Origin: Psychrilyobacter atlanticus DSM 19335
GTDB lineage: Bacteria; Fusobacteriota; Fusobacteriia; Fusobacteriales; Fusobacteriaceae
Direction: 5' to 3'
DNA: 64,000 nt
Assembly (NCBI RefSeq): GCF_000426625.1
Contig: NZ_KE384548.1
Location: 1,082,431-1,146,430, forward strand
Each line of letters starts with the position of its first letter. Position 1 is the stretch's first letter. The notes beneath the pieces are model-generated. The model was not told where the DNA came from. It made no database searches and worked only from the letters and a program-made list of their open reading frames with translations. A program made the translations under genes and the position numbers. This document shows, one piece after another, positions 54,135 to 61,973 of the stretch.

Positions 54135-54768
54135 TTCTGCACCTCTGCTTTCTCAAGAAATTGATAAATTCAACAGCATTTTTTTCCATATTATGGAGGA
54201 TCTCTTCTATTTTTTTACTATAAAAATTATGAAAAATAAGTGCCGGTATAGCTACCCCCAGCCCTGTGGCTGTAGTAATTAGTGCCTGGGATATTCCTTT
54301 GGCAATAATTGTCGGGTCTCCAGTTCCGTGAGTTGAGATTGCCATAAATGCCTGGATCATCCCGGTAACAGTACCAAATAACCCCACCAGTGGTGTCACA
54401 TGGGCAGCGATTCCCAATATCCACATATTTTTTTCTAATTTAGGCATCTCACGAAGTGCTGATTCCCTTGCTTTTTCTTCCAGAAATTCATAGTTACATC
54501 CACGAATACTGCAGCTTTCATACTCGTTTATTATCTCTTTTATAACTACTGCACTACTATTTTTAAACCCATTGCAAACTGCTATAGCTTTATCCTTTTG
54601 GCCATCAATCATATACCTCTCCAGATGATTCAATAAAACTGCACCGCTATGTCTCTCATTTTTTAAAAAATAAATCCCTCTCTCTAGAATAACCCCAAAT
54701 CCGATAATGGATAAAAACATTATCCCATATACAATAATACCTCCGTTTTCCAATATGTGCTTCAACAT
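54112..54768 (-). CDS. exbB: ExbB proton-channel subunit
   Basis: A 218-residue MotA/TolQ/ExbB-family protein with three membrane helices. The family signature is APLVGLFGTVTGMIQAF (here VTPLVGLFGTVTGMIQAF) and GISQALITTATGLGVAIPALI. First gene of the haem operon, preceded by GGAGGAG. Confidence 0.93.
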   Translation of the reverse strand: MLKHILENGGIIVYGIMFLSIIGFGVILERGIYFLKNERHSGAVLLNHLERYMIDGQKDKAIAVCNGFKNSSAVVIKEIINEYESCSIRGCNYEFLEEKARESALREMPKLEKNMWILGIAAHVTPLVGLFGTVTGMIQAFMAISTHGTGDPTIIAKGISQALITTATGLGVAIPALIFHNFYSKKIEEILHNMEKNAVEFINFLRKQRCRNESKKVF

Positions 54769-55118
54769 CTCTCTCCTCCTAAATATTAATATAAAGTTTT
54801 GAGCCTAAAACCTTAATAAAAATCTTTCTTTCAGTTTCTTTTTTTCTTTACTTTGAAAATCAAAGCATTGGATACGATTATAGTTAAAAAGACAAAAAAT
54901 GTCAATATTTTTATTTTAAATTTACCAATTATAAGTTTTTCTAAAATTTTGATTGCATAATCTTGTTCAGCGTGTTATAAACTAGTGAGCCTAATTTATA
55001 TTAATTCTTATATTCACATCATATTTTTTTATTGTTTAAATTTAATATTTAGATGGGAAATATATTTTAATACCTTATTAAAAACTTATTCTCGAAGTAT
55101 AAAACTTTGGAGGTTTTT
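54769..55118. other. Divergent region exbB / tonB
   Basis: About 350 bp, very AT-rich, between the minus-strand haem operon and the plus-strand tonB. The minus-strand promoter is described separately. I see no classic Fur box. No gene is supported. Confidence 0.5.
54877..54905 (-). promoter_or_regulatory. Consensus sigma-70 promoter of the haem operon
   Basis: On the minus strand TTGACA (54905-54900) and TATAAT (54882-54877) are both perfect and 17 bp apart. The leader to exbB is about 100 nt. Confidence 0.85.
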
Positions 55119-55919
55119 ATGAGGTATTTTTTATTTTCTCTGGTGCTGCATATTATAATAGTTGTTTTTGCTTTAGAAACAATGAAAGATCCATTGGAGT
55201 TCAAGCAGGTTGGGGATCCTAAAGTTTCATTTACTATGATAGGAGCCAGTGAAAAAATCAGCGGTTCATCCCAGGATTTTGTCTTAAAAAAGCAGGCTCC
55301 CCAGCAGGAGAAAAAGATTCAAAAAAATATGACAAAACAAATAAAAGAGGAGGTTAAACCTGAAAAAAAGAAAATTATAAAAAAAGAAGTGACTAAAAGT
55401 AAAAAAAAGAAGTTAGAAACAAAAAATAAAGTAGTAGATAAAATTGAAAAGATGGAAAAAAATTCTAAATCAGATAATATTCAAAAAGAAAATAATGAAC
55501 TTTCTTTGGATTCAGCAACAGAAACAAAAATACAACAAGATAACCAGACCACAGATCAAAACTCTCCAGAGAAAGAGATAATAAACGGTTTTGTAAAATT
55601 AGCTGACGGGAGTGTTGCCGCTAAAAATCAGGGTGTCAAAGGTTTGAGCTATGGTTTTTTATCTCAGCCTGAACCAAACTACCCGGAGATTGCCAGAAAA
55701 ATGGGATTTAACAGTGATATAACCATTAAAGTCAGATTTTTAATCGGTTATGACGGTCGTGTGGAGGAGATTAAATTTTATGATGATATAGAAAAATTTG
55801 GATTTCGAAATGAAGTAAATAAAGCTTTAAATCAATGGAGATCTACACCTATAACAGTTAATGGTGATAAAGTTAAATTATATTTCTATAAAAAATTTAA
55901 ATTTGAAAAAATCAGATAG
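55119..55919 (+). CDS. tonB: TonB energy-transducer protein
   Basis: A 266-residue protein: one N-terminal membrane anchor (MRYFLFSLVLHIIIVVFALE), a long Lys/Glu-rich linker (residues 60-150) in place of the usual Pro-rich linker, and a C-terminal TonB domain with QPEPNYPEIARKMGFNSDI and GYDGRVEEIKFYDD. It passes energy from ExbBD to the receptor. An in-frame TTG four codons upstream covers the GGAGG site; ATG at 55119 is used. Confidence 0.88.
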   Translation: MRYFLFSLVLHIIIVVFALETMKDPLEFKQVGDPKVSFTMIGASEKISGSSQDFVLKKQAPQQEKKIQKNMTKQIKEEVKPEKKKIIKKEVTKSKKKKLETKNKVVDKIEKMEKNSKSDNIQKENNELSLDSATETKIQQDNQTTDQNSPEKEIINGFVKLADGSVAAKNQGVKGLSYGFLSQPEPNYPEIARKMGFNSDITIKVRFLIGYDGRVEEIKFYDDIEKFGFRNEVNKALNQWRSTPITVNGDKVKLYFYKKFKFEKIR

Positions 55920-55981
55920 CTATATATAAATTATGAACTAAACAAAATATAAATTAATATGAGTATATTACGGAGGTAACA

Positions 55982-56476
55982 ATGAAAACATTAATCGCTT
56001 ATTCAAGTAAAACAGGAAATACCAGAAGAGTCGGAGAAGCTATTTTAAAGGCTTTTCCCCAGGGAGAAATTAAAGACATTAAAGATATAGATAATCTTGA
56101 CTATGATCTTATTATTGTAGGGACATGGATAGACAAGGGAACCGCAGATGCAAAGGCTCTTAAATTTATAGAAACTATAAAAGAGAAAAGAACAGCTTAT
56201 TTCTTTACATTAGGAGCTTTCCCAAATTCTAACCATGCAAATGACTGCATAAAAAATATAGATAAATTGTTCCTGGATAACAAAAATACCCTCATTGGAA
56301 ACTTCCACTGTCAGGGTGCAATTGATCCAAAATTAATTTCTTGGATGTCAGAACTGCCGGCTGAACATCCACATTCACCTAATAAAGAAAGGGTTGAAAG
56401 ATGGGAAGAGGCCGCTAAACATCCAGATAAAAAAGATTTTGAAAATGCCTATAACTACTTTAAAAACTTAGTATAA
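55982..56476 (+). CDS. Flavodoxin-like protein, HmuF/BilS-type
   Basis: A 164-residue flavodoxin-fold protein. The phosphate loop is SSKTGNTRRVGEAI, and the middle segment TWIDKGTADAKALKF and GAFPNSNHANDCI form the flavin site. The His/Pro-rich end AEHPHSPNKERVERWEEAAKHPD resembles the flavodoxin-like proteins of fusobacterial haem loci (HmuF) that reduce or carry the haem-degradation product. It follows tonB by 62 bp with a GGAGG site. Confidence 0.75.
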   Translation: MKTLIAYSSKTGNTRRVGEAILKAFPQGEIKDIKDIDNLDYDLIIVGTWIDKGTADAKALKFIETIKEKRTAYFFTLGAFPNSNHANDCIKNIDKLFLDNKNTLIGNFHCQGAIDPKLISWMSELPAEHPHSPNKERVERWEEAAKHPDKKDFENAYNYFKNLV

Positions 56477-56510
56477 TTTTAAAGATTTAGAATCAATTAA
56501 CACAATACAA

Positions 56511-56544
56511 AGTGAGGAAGGGTATTTAAATACTCTTCCTCACT
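56511..56544. terminator. Long perfect hairpin after the flavodoxin gene
   Basis: AGTGAGGAAG and CTTCCTCACT form a 10-bp stem, extended by GTATTTAAATAC. The T run downstream is weak (CATATATCAACTTTT), so it may be a terminator or an mRNA-protecting hairpin. Confidence 0.6.
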
Positions 56545-56709
56545 TCATATATCAACTTTTATGTATAGGCATTAGAGTTTAAAAAACTATCAAAAGAATA
56601 TTATCACTCTATAACTGATAGTTAATTTTACTCTCTGAAAAATAAGTTATTACTAAGGAAATATTACAAATAAAATTCAGATTGAATCAGCAAATTAGGA
56701 GGATATATA

Positions 56710-57312
56710 TTGAACATTAACTTTCACGTTTTTATCGATAATTTAGTATCTACAATTGAAGCAAAGGACCTTTATACTGCCGGACATTCTACTAGAGTTG
56801 CCGATTTAGCTTTTATCATTGCAGAGCATATGAACTATAACAAAGAATTTTGTGAAAAAATACATATAGCTGGACATCTCCATGATATTGGAAAAATAGG
56901 AATACCAGATGGAATTCTTTTAAAATCAGGAAAACTTACCAAAAGTGAATTTGAAGTAATTAAAGATCACCCCTTAATAGGTTTTGAAATCTTAAAGAAT
57001 AATCCGTCTTTAAAGGACGTACCCCTAATCATAAAACATCATCATGAAAAATTTGACGGAACTGGTTACCCAGATCAACTAAAAAGCGATGATATTCCTA
57101 TAGGTTCTAGAATAATTGCAGTTGCTGATTCTTTTGACGCAATGGTTACACGAAGGACTTATAAATCTGCTATAACCTTTGAATCTGCGATCGAAGAACT
57201 TTTGACAGAATCCCATAAACAATTTGATAAAAATATCGTAGATAATTTTTTAGATGTAATCAAGGATAGAGAAAAACTCAGCAATATAAAAAATATTTTC
57301 AGTCTTTCCTAA
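56710..57312 (+). CDS. HD-GYP-domain cyclic-di-GMP phosphodiesterase
   Basis: A 200-residue single-domain protein. The HD pair is HLHDIGKIGIPD, followed by HPLIGFEIL and the GYP region HHEKFDGTGYPDQL with IIAVADSFDAMV. This set binds two or three metals and hydrolyses c-di-GMP or a related cyclic dinucleotide. There is no receiver or sensor domain. The start is TTG with TTAGGAGGATAT. Function is inferred from motif completeness. Confidence 0.88.
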   Translation: MNINFHVFIDNLVSTIEAKDLYTAGHSTRVADLAFIIAEHMNYNKEFCEKIHIAGHLHDIGKIGIPDGILLKSGKLTKSEFEVIKDHPLIGFEILKNNPSLKDVPLIIKHHHEKFDGTGYPDQLKSDDIPIGSRIIAVADSFDAMVTRRTYKSAITFESAIEELLTESHKQFDKNIVDNFLDVIKDREKLSNIKNIFSLS

Positions 57313-57378
57313 AGATCTTTAAAAAGAAGAGAAACTATTACAAATATTGTAGAAGCTAGAACCAATAATTTTTTTTAA

Positions 57379-57416
57379 AATGAGAAGTAACAATCTCTAA
57401 TTGTCACTTCTTATTT
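57379..57416. terminator. Bidirectional terminator between convergent genes
   Basis: GAGAAGTAACAA pairs with TTGTCACTTCT around TCTCTAA; A and T runs lie at both sides. Confidence 0.8.
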
Positions 57417-57468
57417 CTAATATATTAGATTTTTTATCTGTCAGTAACAGAACCTAAAATTAGCTATC

Positions 57469-58686
57469 CTAATGGGTAAAACTTTCACTGATTTTTATAT
57501 CTTTGTCCATAAACCTTAAAATCTCAATATTTCTTAGGGTATCTGTCCCACCTCTTTTTAAATTATCAGCTATAATGATACTCCCATCCTTTTTTATTAT
57601 ATTATAATCTGAAGAAATACCGTTAATTTGAACTATATCAATACCCCCTCTCCCGTCAATTTTGTTATTTCCGCTATTTCCTATTAAAACATTCCCCTCT
57701 GAATTTCCAATCAATCCGGTATTGTTATTTCCCAAGAGCATTGCATTCTTTAGATATCTGGATTTGTGTGTGTAAGGTTCACTCTCATCATAGTACATTT
57801 TAAAGGTACCATTAAATTCAGGGTCAATTCTGGCCATATAGGTGATATAACTCGGTAAAAATTCACTTATAATTTTATATCCCATAGGATCATTTTTTTT
57901 AATATCATCTCTGGTTTTTGAAGTATAAATCCCCCACATTCCACCATCGGATTTTGTATACGAACCCCAGAGTCCATAGTAGGAATCTATTACAGATGCA
58001 ATATATTCCTGTTCCAGACTTCCTTCCTTTTCAAGTTCTAATAACCAATCCTTTGACTCCAGTCCCCAAAGGCCTTTCTTTCCCCAGTCTTTTTTATTTT
58101 TAGGAAGGGAATTTCTCATAGCCCTATAGATTTTATTTTGCAAGTCTGGAAGAGCTCCCGGATTACTTTTTATTCCAATACCATAGTCATGAACCATATG
58201 AAATATCTCTTCATAGCTGGCATCTCTATGTTCATAGTTATTTTTTATATACCATTCACTTCCTACTGTCGTTACTTCCATTTGGTATAGTGGCTGCCCC
58301 ATAAGAGCTCTTTCCGGAATATCAGATTCACCATCTGCTCCATTTGGCATAATCAACACTCCTCCATTTTCCGCTATCTTATTTGCCACATCCTCTTTTT
58401 TATAAGTTTTAAAATCCTCTAGATAAAAACTTAATTGATTATAAGCCTTCAATATCTGTTCATCTGTTACTTTATCCTGAGCTACTATTGTTATAGGCTC
58501 TCCATTGGGTGCAATATATTGAATATATTTAGAATAATATTTTTTATATACGCCACCTAACTTTGTGGTATTCCTTATAATATTTTTTTCATTTATATAT
58601 TTTTTATAATTTGGATTTGAGTAATCCTCACTTTGGGCAAACGAAAAAACTGACAATAACATTATATTTAAAAATATTTTCTTCAT
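57469..58686 (-). CDS. Secreted protein with RTX-like C-terminal repeats
   Basis: A 405-residue exported protein (signal peptide residues 1-17, SFAQS). The C-terminus (about 320-400) carries Gly/Asn/Asp repeats (LIGNSEGNVLIGNSGNN, then KIDGRGGIDIVQI) like the calcium-binding repeats of RTX or serralysin proteins. The middle part has conserved-looking EIFHMVHDYGIG, with acidic and His residues that could bind a metal, but it is not an HEXXH motif. No specific family is recognised. The convergent neighbour is the HD-GYP gene. Confidence 0.6.
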   Translation of the reverse strand: MKKIFLNIMLLSVFSFAQSEDYSNPNYKKYINEKNIIRNTTKLGGVYKKYYSKYIQYIAPNGEPITIVAQDKVTDEQILKAYNQLSFYLEDFKTYKKEDVANKIAENGGVLIMPNGADGESDIPERALMGQPLYQMEVTTVGSEWYIKNNYEHRDASYEEIFHMVHDYGIGIKSNPGALPDLQNKIYRAMRNSLPKNKKDWGKKGLWGLESKDWLLELEKEGSLEQEYIASVIDSYYGLWGSYTKSDGGMWGIYTSKTRDDIKKNDPMGYKIISEFLPSYITYMARIDPEFNGTFKMYYDESEPYTHKSRYLKNAMLLGNNNTGLIGNSEGNVLIGNSGNNKIDGRGGIDIVQINGISSDYNIIKKDGSIIIADNLKRGGTDTLRNIEILRFMDKDIKISESFTH

Positions 58687-58800
58687 GAATAATTCCTCCC
58701 TTAAAAATTTTAATATATCTTTTCAAGTATAACCTTAATAAAAAAAAATTAAAAGAAATTTTTAATTGGTTGATTATTATAAACTCTCTTTTCCTAATTC

Positions 58801-58829
58801 TTGACTTCTCTAATAAAGTTTGTTACAAT
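58801..58829 (+). promoter_or_regulatory. Sigma-70 promoter of msrA
   Basis: TTGACT and TACAAT are 17 bp apart, about 60 bp before the msrA start. The -10 lies inside a tandem GTTACAA repeat (58822 and 58833). Confidence 0.65.
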
Positions 58830-58888
58830 TATGTTACAAACAAAAGTTAGTTAGTGCTTTCAACAGATAGAATTTCAGGAGGTCAATA

Positions 58889-59491
58889 ATGATAAAAAAA
58901 TTTATTCTATTACTGATGATTATAATGGGGAATTTAGCCTATGGAGGAGAACTCAAAGAGGCTCTTTTTGCCGGTGGATGTTTTTGGTCTATGGAGAAAT
59001 CCTTTGAAGGGATCTCAGGTGTAGAATCGGTGGTTTCAGGTTATGCAGGAAAGTCTGTTACAGTAAATAATAAAAAGAAAAAACCCATAGAAGTTATCCA
59101 CATCACCTATGATCCTTCCATGGTTACCTATGAAGAGTTACTGAAACTCTATTGGAAACAGGTCGATCCCACAGATGGAGAAGGTCAGTTTGTAGACAGA
59201 GGATATCAATATAGTCCCGCTGTATTTTATTACGACAAGGAACAAAAACAAGCCGCTGTTAATTCAAAAACAGACCTAGAGACCAGGGGAGTATATGAAA
59301 AACCCATAGTAGCTCCTGTTTTAATAGCTCCTAAATTTTATCCGGCAAAGGAATACCATCAGAATTATTCCAAGAAGAACCCTATAAAATATCAATATTC
59401 CAGAATCAAGTCAGGAAGGGATGAATTTTTGGATGATATCTGGGGAAAAGACAGAAAGGATGTAGGAGTAAGGGAGTTAAAAAGTAATTAA
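58889..59491 (+). CDS. msrA: Exported peptide methionine-sulfoxide reductase MsrA
   Basis: A 200-residue MsrA. The catalytic Cys is in AGGCFWSMEKSF, and VDPTDGEGQFVDRGYQYSPAVFY and KFYPAKEYHQNY complete the fold. An N-terminal signal peptide (residues 1-18, AYGG) places it outside the cytoplasm, where it would repair oxidised methionine in envelope proteins. No msrB fusion is present. Confidence 0.93.
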   Translation: MIKKFILLLMIIMGNLAYGGELKEALFAGGCFWSMEKSFEGISGVESVVSGYAGKSVTVNNKKKKPIEVIHITYDPSMVTYEELLKLYWKQVDPTDGEGQFVDRGYQYSPAVFYYDKEQKQAAVNSKTDLETRGVYEKPIVAPVLIAPKFYPAKEYHQNYSKKNPIKYQYSRIKSGRDEFLDDIWGKDRKDVGVRELKSN

Positions 59492-59550
59492 CACCTATCC
59501 AATAAAGGATGCAACCCTAGATGACTCAATATAAAAATAGATCTTTGACC

Positions 59551-59583
59551 AAAGGAACTCCTAAATTTAGGAGTTTCTTTTTT
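59551..59583 (+). terminator. Terminator of msrA
   Basis: AACTCCTAAA and TTTAGGAGTT with six T following. Confidence 0.85.
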
Positions 59584-59724
59584 ATGCCTGCACTATTCAT
59601 CGCGATTAAAAAATGTTAACATAAAGTATTAAAAATTATTAAAATTTAATGACACAGGTATCATCTCCATTCCCCTGTATAGTATTAGAGGAATTAAAAT
59701 ATTTTATTGGGAGGACGAATACAT

Positions 59725-60093
59725 ATGAAAAAAATTATTTTATTGTTTTTTACCCTGTCACTTATGTCATTTGGTTCTCCAAAATATGATTTTAGATTTA
59801 AAAATGTGGATATTTTACAGGTTAAAATAAGCCGGAAATACAATGGCGTAAGAAGTTTAACAGGAGTAGTAACCAATAAAAGTTCAAAAGAAATAGAATA
59901 TATAAAGTTTAATATTAAAATCAAAGATAAAAACATTACTCAAGATAATAACTACTTTACTGTAGGAGAGATAAGATCCTATAACTTACCTCCCAATAAA
60001 AAAATAAACTTTAAAACCTATCTAAAAGTTTTGGATATGGATAGTAGAGATCTCAAAGTAGAAATAATCGATTTAGTTATGAGTAAAAAATAA
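59725..60093 (+). CDS. Small exported protein, FxLYD-like
   Basis: A 122-residue protein with a signal peptide (residues 1-19, SFGS). The rest is a single beta-rich domain with GVVTNKSSKEIEYIKFNIKI and YNLPPNKKINFKTYL, the pattern of FxLYD-type extracytoplasmic domains. Start chosen at 59725 with GGGAGGACGAAT; a longer frame starts at 59707. Function unknown. Confidence 0.6.
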   Translation: MKKIILLFFTLSLMSFGSPKYDFRFKNVDILQVKISRKYNGVRSLTGVVTNKSSKEIEYIKFNIKIKDKNITQDNNYFTVGEIRSYNLPPNKKINFKTYLKVLDMDSRDLKVEIIDLVMSKK

Positions 60094-60431
60094 ATTTTAT
60101 CTAAAGGAAATATGATTCCGAAGAGCCTATGTTCTTTAAACTTATTGATGAGAGTAAATTGCAGGATTAATTTTCTGCTTTTTTTTATTAAAAATTTATA
60201 AGTATCACTAAAGATTTTCTCCTTCTACACTTTAAAAAATATAGTTTTATAGGGGAAAAAAATTATTTTTATCCAGATTTTCATTTCCATTACTTTCTAT
60301 AAGGAAACTATATAACTATACGGAAACTACTTCACAAAGAAATATTTAAATGCTATTCTTAATCAAATCAGAAAAGTAATGATTATAAAAATTAATGATT
60401 AAATAAATTTTAAATAAAGGGAGATTTAACT
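60094..60431. other. AT-rich intergenic stretch
   Basis: No gene is supported. A weak hairpin GCAG/CTGC before a T run at 60161-60186 may terminate the upstream gene. AGGAAACTATATAACTATACGG near 60301 (short repeats of ACTATA) may be part of a promoter or operator for the nitroreductase gene. Confidence 0.4.
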
Positions 60432-61088
60432 ATGAAAAAACAATTTTTAGACGCAATGAATACAAGATATGCATGTAAGGAATTTGATATTGAAAAAAAA
60501 ATTAGTGATGAGGACTTTAACTTTATATTGGAAACTGGAAGATTATCTCCTAGTTCATTTGGTTTTGAACCTTGGCAGTTTTTAGTGATCAAAGATCAAC
60601 AAAAAAAATTAGATATTACTGAATTTTCATGGGGTGGAAGAGATAGAGCTACAGGAGCCAGTCACTTTGTAGTAGCTTTAACTAGAAAGGGTGATATGAA
60701 ACACGACTCAGAATATTTAAATAATTTTATGAGAGATGTTCAAAAATTACCAGAAGATGTAATTGAGATGAAAACTGGCTTCTTCAAAGGATTCCAAGAA
60801 AATGATTTTAAACTCTTAGAAAATGAAAAAACATTAACAGACTGGGCTGGAAAACAAGCATATATCGCTTTAGGAAATATGTTAACAGCTGGTGCAATTA
60901 TAGGCGCTGATTCTTGTCCTATCGAAGGTTTTGATAAGGAAAAAACAGAAAAAGTTTTAGGAGAAAAATTTGATATAGATATGAATAAATTTGACCTAGC
61001 TTACATGGCTGCATTTGGGTATGCAAAAAATCCAGCCAAACATGAGAAAACAAGAAGAAAAATGGAAGATGTTGTTAAATTTTATTAG
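60432..61088 (+). CDS. Nitroreductase-family NAD(P)H oxidoreductase
   Basis: A 218-residue flavoprotein of the NfsB-like group. The FMN-contact start MNTRYACKEFDIEKKISDEDF and LSPSSFGFEPWQFLVIKD are visible, and IIGADSCPIEGFDKEKTEKVLG and LAYMAAFGYAKNPAK finish the site. It differs from the shorter protein at 38584. A two-gene set with the monooxygenase-like gene 155 bp downstream is possible. Confidence 0.88.
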   Translation: MKKQFLDAMNTRYACKEFDIEKKISDEDFNFILETGRLSPSSFGFEPWQFLVIKDQQKKLDITEFSWGGRDRATGASHFVVALTRKGDMKHDSEYLNNFMRDVQKLPEDVIEMKTGFFKGFQENDFKLLENEKTLTDWAGKQAYIALGNMLTAGAIIGADSCPIEGFDKEKTEKVLGEKFDIDMNKFDLAYMAAFGYAKNPAKHEKTRRKMEDVVKFY

Positions 61089-61243
61089 GTAGCAGCCAAA
61101 ACTTTTAATTAATAAAAATTTATAGTAAGATAAGAGGTGATAATTCTAGGGTTATTACTTCTTATTTTTTTAAAAAGGTATCAAAATAAGATAAAGTTCA
61201 CAGAAAATTTATAGAATAAAATAAATATTAAAGGAGTAAAATT

Positions 61244-61528
61244 ATGATAAAAATTACAGCAAAAGCCAATGTAAAGAAGGAAAATATAGACCTTTATTTA
61301 AAAGTTGCTTCTGTCTTAACAGATGCAAGTAGAAATGAAGAAGGAAATATTTCATACGGTTTATTTCAAGATACAGAAAATCCTTCTACTTTAACATTCA
61401 TAGAGGAATGGAAAAGTTTAGAAGCGGTTAAAATCCACGAAGAATCTGAACATTTTAAAACAAATATTTCAAAATTAATTGAATTAGCAGAATCTATAGA
61501 TATAAATGTATATAACCAGGTTGTATAA
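61244..61528 (+). CDS. Antibiotic-biosynthesis-monooxygenase-like (YgiN type) protein
   Basis: A 94-residue ABM-domain protein. The pattern ITAKANVKKENIDLYLKVAS, then NISYGLFQDTENPSTLTFIEEW and HEESEHFK is typical of the dimeric ferredoxin-like fold of YgiN/quinol monooxygenases. It may act on quinols; the substrate is unknown. Confidence 0.85.
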   Translation: MIKITAKANVKKENIDLYLKVASVLTDASRNEEGNISYGLFQDTENPSTLTFIEEWKSLEAVKIHEESEHFKTNISKLIELAESIDINVYNQVV

Positions 61529-61629
61529 ATTTAAAATATAGATAGAGGTAAAAATTTATGTATTTTGCATACTTAGATTTAAATGATTTTTAAAGAAAAA
61601 TTTCAATAGTGTAAATAAAATATAAAAGA

Positions 61630-61676
61630 GATAGCTTCCTTTGGTAATGAAATTACTAAAGGAGGCTATTTTTTTA
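61630..61676 (+). terminator. Strong terminator after the monooxygenase-like gene
   Basis: TAGCTTCCTTTGGTAAT pairs with ATTACTAAAGGAGGCTA with small mismatches and is followed by seven T. Confidence 0.88.
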
Positions 61677-61679
61677 TCC

Positions 61680-61973
61680 CATCTTAATCACCTTAATTAT
61701 TTTAAATGTTATCTACTTTTAAGATCTAAGATATTTACTAAATCATTATTTAATAATTTTTTATCATGACGACAATTGACGTAGATTTTTTAATAGAGAG
61801 TATCTATAATACAAAATGAATATTGGATTAAATATACTTATGAAAAAATAGAAAATTTAGTTTATTTAGTTAATTACTTATTTATTTAGGAAAGTATTTT
61901 TTCCTACAAAAATGGTTTAAAATGTCTTAAACTAAAAAAAATGTAATCATTACAATTTCAAGGGGAGAATTTT
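61680..61973 (+). other. AT-rich leader of the adhesin gene
   Basis: No gene is supported. TTGACG at 61776 and TATAAT at 61805 are too far apart (23 bp) for a standard promoter, and a better pair is not evident. The operator-like palindrome lies near its end. Confidence 0.4.
61942..61954. promoter_or_regulatory. Palindrome before the adhesin, shared with the DGW peptide
   Basis: TGTAATCATTACA is a perfect 6-1-6 palindrome 19 bp before the ATG. Its core equals that of 46700-46714. Common control of the two genes is inferred. Confidence 0.55.

Noticed and set aside
54769..55118. Fur box before the haem operon
   Set aside because: I looked for GATAATGATTATC-like sequence on both strands and found none convincing.
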